This document shows, one piece after another, positions 31,910-34,828 of a DNA stretch of 34,828 nt. How positions within the stretch are numbered: position 1 is the first letter of the stretch; every line of letters begins with the position of its first letter. The stretch spans positions 1-34,828 of the forward strand of contig CAMWWH010000008.1 in the NCBI GenBank assembly GCA_947177975.1. The letters run 5' to 3'. The DNA is from an uncultured Clostridia bacterium (GTDB lineage Bacteria; Bacillota; Clostridia; Christensenellales; Borkfalkiaceae). A program made the translations under genes and the position numbers. Below the pieces are notes generated by a model. That model had not been told where the DNA came from. It saw only the letters and a list, made by a program, of their open reading frames with translations, and searched no databases.

Positions 31910-32224
31910 AAAAGAATTAAATTATTGTTAATTGCAACCACCGCACTTACGCTTGCACTACCCCTTGCGGGCTGTATGCACGGCGATTCGGGCAACGCGA
32001 CAACTCCCGACGTTGACCAGAGAATCGAAACACAGATGGAAGAAAACGAGGACTGCCCCGACGGTAAATGCCCCGACGGCAAATGCGACGGAAAGGTCGA
32101 CAAGCTCCCCGAGGACAGAAACGGCAAATGCCCCGACGGCAATTGTCCCGCTAAGTTATTGCCTCCTCACAACGGACGCAACGGGCGCATTGCTCCTATG
32201 CCCCGCCCTAAAAAGAGCTTTTAA
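31907..32224 (+). CDS. Small lipoprotein with CPDGKC repeats
   Basis: From ATG 31907 the product is 105 aa; a TTG at 31892 would only add residues before the signal peptide. The signal peptide MKRIKLLLIATTALTLALPL ends in lipobox LAGC (Cys23). The mature part is short and hydrophilic, with three C-P-D-G-(K/N)-C units (DCPDGKCPDGKCDGK and NGKCPDGNC), then a Pro/Arg-rich basic tail. Cysteines with Asp could bind metal; no family is recognised. There is no Shine-Dalgarno, and the ATG lies inside a palindrome. A terminator follows directly. Confidence 0.75.
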   Translation: MKRIKLLLIATTALTLALPLAGCMHGDSGNATTPDVDQRIETQMEENEDCPDGKCPDGKCDGKVDKLPEDRNGKCPDGNCPAKLLPPHNGRNGRIAPMPRPKKSF

Positions 32225-32230
32225 AAAGAT

Positions 32231-32267
32231 AACCCCCTACGGCTTTCGCCGCAGGGGGTTCTTTTTT
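32231..32267. terminator. Bidirectional terminator between the two lipoprotein genes
   Basis: A 13-position stem AACCCCCTACGGC / GCCGCAGGGGGTT with a TTTC loop (32231-32260) is followed by CTTTTTT on the plus strand. The one A-C mismatch becomes G-U on the minus strand, which serves the facing 827-aa gene. Confidence 0.9.
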
Positions 32268-32289
32268 CAGTAATAAATTACTTGGTCAC

Positions 32290-34773
32290 TTATGCATCAT
32301 ACTCGATTATGATTTCATAGATGTTGATATTGTTATCGCAGCAGAAATAATAGGTTCCTGCCTCGGTAACTTTTGCTGAAACTTCGGATACTTCTGTCTT
32401 GCTAACAGTAGCGGCAAATGCCAAAACATCTCCCTCAACCTTACTGAAAGAATTCACATTGTTTGCCTTACAGATAGCGCCGTTTCTTCCCGAATCGGCC
32501 GCAAACACAACTTTAATCGTGCAAGCCTTATCTACCGCAATCGCAATCGATTGGTCGCCGGCGTGCTGAGAGCCATCGCCCTTGTCTTTATCTACGGTCT
32601 TACCACCCGTAGCAAGTCCTGCCTCGTAGATAACATTATTATCTGCGTCCTTAATCGCGCCGCCGTTGCCTTTTAATTTATTGTCACTAAACTGACCGGT
32701 AATATTATCGGCAAGAGTTACAGTTATGATATTAGTAGCAGCTGTGGCCCTAACAGCAGAAGTAGCATTAGTACTATCTAACGTACCCGTTTTAGGGGTT
32801 GTAGCATTATCCGTGTAAGCAATGCCGTCACCTTTTATCAACGAACCGAGATTTACAGAAACCCTTTCGCCAAGCGATACGTATAACTTAACGGTAGAAG
32901 TCTTTTTACCATCTTCGTCAGTTGTGACAGTTCCGTCCTCTTCGGCTGCGGTGTAATTCGCAGTTATTTCGGTCGCCTTAGTAGCTTCTTTATATACTTT
33001 TGAAACGTGTTCGGTTGCGCCTACCGTGCAAGCCGCCTTTATATTGTCGACAGTGACTACACCACCAACTACGAGGAGGGCACCTTCCTTATCCTTATCG
33101 ATAGTACCTATCTTAGTTTCGGTTTCATCAACTACCTTATAAATCTCAATAACGACTTTAGTTAAGTTTTCCGCCGCAGCCGTAGGAATCGCCTTGAGAA
33201 GCGTATCCTGTTCAGCATAAGTGGTTGCAAATCCTTCGAGAGTATTTACACCGTTAAATGCAGTCTGAGCGGCTGCGATTGCAGTGTCGTACGCGCTTCC
33301 TTCGCCCGTATTATAATCAGTCGCAGGGTAAGCAGCCTTTAATCTTTCAAAATATTCAGTGCTCAAAGCCGAGTTAACTGCGTCTACATAATCGCCATAT
33401 GCAGTGTCAACTTGTGCTTTCGTAGTAGCGGCTGATAAAGCCGTGTCTGCCGTAGATTTAGCACCAGTAATCGCGTCTGCTGTTGCAGAAGAAGCCCAGT
33501 TTTCACCCGCCTTAAGAGCAAGTGCAGCAGTGTTATAAGCAACTACGTTGCCCGTAACAGCTTCTGCGTATTCCGAAACGGTTAATTCGGACGAGCATAT
33601 AACGAGGTTGTCAAGCCATATGGTTCTCTTATTGCTGCCGCTGGAATAGAAGCCGATACCTTTTGCGGCACTCAAATCCAACGTATTATCGACAATCGTG
33701 GTGCCGTTAACGGTTACATTTAATTTATTAGTTACTTTATTGTACTTGAAGTAAATGCCCAAAGGCGTGCCGACAGTCGCTTTAACATCATTTTCGCCCT
33801 GTTTCTTTTCTGCATTAACATTAGCGCCTTTGTTGTAACGATAGCCTATCGTACCGTCACTGCTTGTGGTTCTGAGACTGAAAATCTCATCGGGAGTCGT
33901 GCCGGACTTAAGTATACGGAAGAACGACCAGCTGCCGCCCGTCTCCTGCTGTACGGTTACTTCAACGTAGCCCTCAATAATATCCTTGATATCAGTACCG
34001 AAGTCAACTATCGCTACAGTTTCATTGGTGTCTACATCAGCCAACTTCTGCAACTTAGCTACGCCGTTTTCAACCTTCGTGTAGTGCGCTTCGGCGGTTG
34101 CGTTATATCCGTAGATACCTGCCGTGCCGAACGCCTCGAAATCGGGAAGTTTATCAGCCGCGGTTTCGAATTCGTTGTTGTAAATCTTGTCGGTGCTTGC
34201 CTTAAGGCTGTCGTATATATTCGCCGCTCTTACGTTAATAGTTTTAGGAGCGGACGATTTTACAACGGTGCCGCTTGCGTCCTTAACATTAGCTTTGATA
34301 ATAACGTCGCCTGCCGTATTGCCAGCCGTTAAAGTGTTGCCGCTTATCGTAGCGAGAGTGCCGCCGGTTGTAATTTCCCATTCAACCGTGTAACCTTCCG
34401 AGGGAGTAACGGTTGCCGAAAGCGTAATGCTTTCACCTGCAACTACCTCGCCGGGTACCGAGTTATCGATAGTAACCGTAACGGTCGCTTGCTCGATATC
34501 GCCGCCGCAATCGTCGCAGACGTCGTCTTCGTCCGCGTCGGTGTGCTCCTCCGATGCCTTGATAGTTTCTTTGCACTCGTCGGTGCAGACTACCTTATGG
34601 GTTGCGCCGTCATGGTTATCCTGGTAGTCAACCGTGGTGTGCTGGCAAGTGGTTTCGCCGCCATCGTCGTTATCACCGCCGCCGTTGCCGCCGCAGCCTG
34701 CTACGCCTGCAATACCGGTACCGATTGCACCCGCAATAATAAATACGGATAACAGTTTAGTAATTTTGTTCAT
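32290..34773 (-). CDS. Large multidomain surface lipoprotein
   Basis: An 827-aa exported protein. The signal peptide ends in lipobox VAGC (Cys27) followed by a Gly/Asp linker. Next is a Cys/His motif (CQHTTVDYQ, HKVVCTDEC, EHTDADEDDVCDDCGG; about 43-92), a likely metal-binding stalk module. Then comes a bacterial Ig-like (BIG2) domain (about 95-180), a concanavalin/LamG-like beta domain (about 190-395; ends KRTIWLDNLVICS), and a helical FIVAR-like region (about 398-530). Beta domains follow, the last (about 740-827) ending GTYYFCCDNNINIYEIIIEY, which resembles carbohydrate-binding modules at the end of pectate lyases. No catalytic domain is recognised; polysaccharide binding is the likely role. 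AGGAGG precedes the ATG. Confidence 0.88.
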   Translation of the reverse strand: MNKITKLLSVFIIAGAIGTGIAGVAGCGGNGGGDNDDGGETTCQHTTVDYQDNHDGATHKVVCTDECKETIKASEEHTDADEDDVCDDCGGDIEQATVTVTIDNSVPGEVVAGESITLSATVTPSEGYTVEWEITTGGTLATISGNTLTAGNTAGDVIIKANVKDASGTVVKSSAPKTINVRAANIYDSLKASTDKIYNNEFETAADKLPDFEAFGTAGIYGYNATAEAHYTKVENGVAKLQKLADVDTNETVAIVDFGTDIKDIIEGYVEVTVQQETGGSWSFFRILKSGTTPDEIFSLRTTSSDGTIGYRYNKGANVNAEKKQGENDVKATVGTPLGIYFKYNKVTNKLNVTVNGTTIVDNTLDLSAAKGIGFYSSGSNKRTIWLDNLVICSSELTVSEYAEAVTGNVVAYNTAALALKAGENWASSATADAITGAKSTADTALSAATTKAQVDTAYGDYVDAVNSALSTEYFERLKAAYPATDYNTGEGSAYDTAIAAAQTAFNGVNTLEGFATTYAEQDTLLKAIPTAAAENLTKVVIEIYKVVDETETKIGTIDKDKEGALLVVGGVVTVDNIKAACTVGATEHVSKVYKEATKATEITANYTAAEEDGTVTTDEDGKKTSTVKLYVSLGERVSVNLGSLIKGDGIAYTDNATTPKTGTLDSTNATSAVRATAATNIITVTLADNITGQFSDNKLKGNGGAIKDADNNVIYEAGLATGGKTVDKDKGDGSQHAGDQSIAIAVDKACTIKVVFAADSGRNGAICKANNVNSFSKVEGDVLAFAATVSKTEVSEVSAKVTEAGTYYFCCDNNINIYEIIIEYDA

Positions 34774-34795
34774 CTTTTCCTCCTATTTTTTAAAA

Positions 34796-34820
34796 GAGTA
34801 CGCCTTGTTGTACGGTACTC
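34796..34820 (-). other. Hairpin in the leader of the large lipoprotein gene
   Basis: Inverted repeat GAGTAC/GTACTC (34796-34801 and 34815-34820) lies 22 bases before the lipoprotein ATG. It could be a 5' stem-loop or an operator; the promoter is beyond the window edge. Confidence 0.35.
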
Positions 34821-34828
34821 CCATACTG

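Overview
The window looks like a chromosomal piece of an uncultured anaerobic Clostridia-type Firmicute, possibly near Christensenellales. This placement is inferred from gene content only. The clues are AGGAGG-type ribosome binding sites, near-consensus sigma-A promoters almost always with a 17-bp spacer, an Fe-S type PurF, reverse rubrerythrin and flavodiiron protein for oxygen defence, a TM1266-type hydrogenase regulator, a proBA pair, tandem DegV fatty-acid-binding proteins, and lipoproteins of gut-Clostridia style. Most of the window has moderate GC. Positions 1-790 and 18350-19540 are visibly more AT-rich.

Layout. (1) 1-6594, minus strand: purine operon purE-purC-purF-like-purF-purM-purN, followed by a conserved hypothetical that runs off the left edge. 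The purF-like protein has lost the N-terminal cysteine and the glutamine-site motifs. (2) 6640-9544: a small DUF1294-like membrane protein (+), then a minus-strand operon of hexapeptide acyltransferase, flavodiiron protein and MscL. (3) 9586-11585: proB-proA. (4) 11703-15417: a heterodimeric ABC exporter. (5) 15604-18175: iron alcohol dehydrogenase and class 3 aldehyde dehydrogenase, under a promoter flanked by two copies of a palindromic operator. (6) 18351-19816: CPBP protease, a small hypothetical, a structured non-coding patch and tRNA-Ser(CGA). (7) 19992-23507, plus strand: ilvA-ridA and two degV genes; the first degV promoter carries a third operator of the same type. (8) 23553-27910, minus strand: YihY membrane protein, a 139-aa protein with 31 cysteines, reverse rubrerythrin, and argS with a HAD phosphatase. 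(9) 28023-29123: ychF. (10) 29103-31750, minus strand: a TM1266-family regulator leading an NMT1/SsuABC-like ABC importer, behind a structured leader that looks like a riboswitch or attenuator. (11) 31907-34773: a CPDGKC-repeat lipoprotein (+) and an 827-aa multidomain lipoprotein (-).

How the genes work together. Several neighbours make functional units: six purine steps, both dedicated proline steps, IlvA with RidA (which removes IlvA's reactive enamine/imine products), an aldehyde/alcohol oxidoreductase pair, and oxygen-defence enzymes. The most notable unexplained signals are: the leader RNA before the TM1266 gene; a GTTGAY-N2-RTCAAC operator shared by the aldehyde/alcohol genes and degV; a nearly identical 16-bp palindrome ending exactly in the ATG of two unrelated genes without a Shine-Dalgarno; genes that appear leaderless; the cysteine-rich repeat protein; and the pseudo-glutaminase PurF paralogue.
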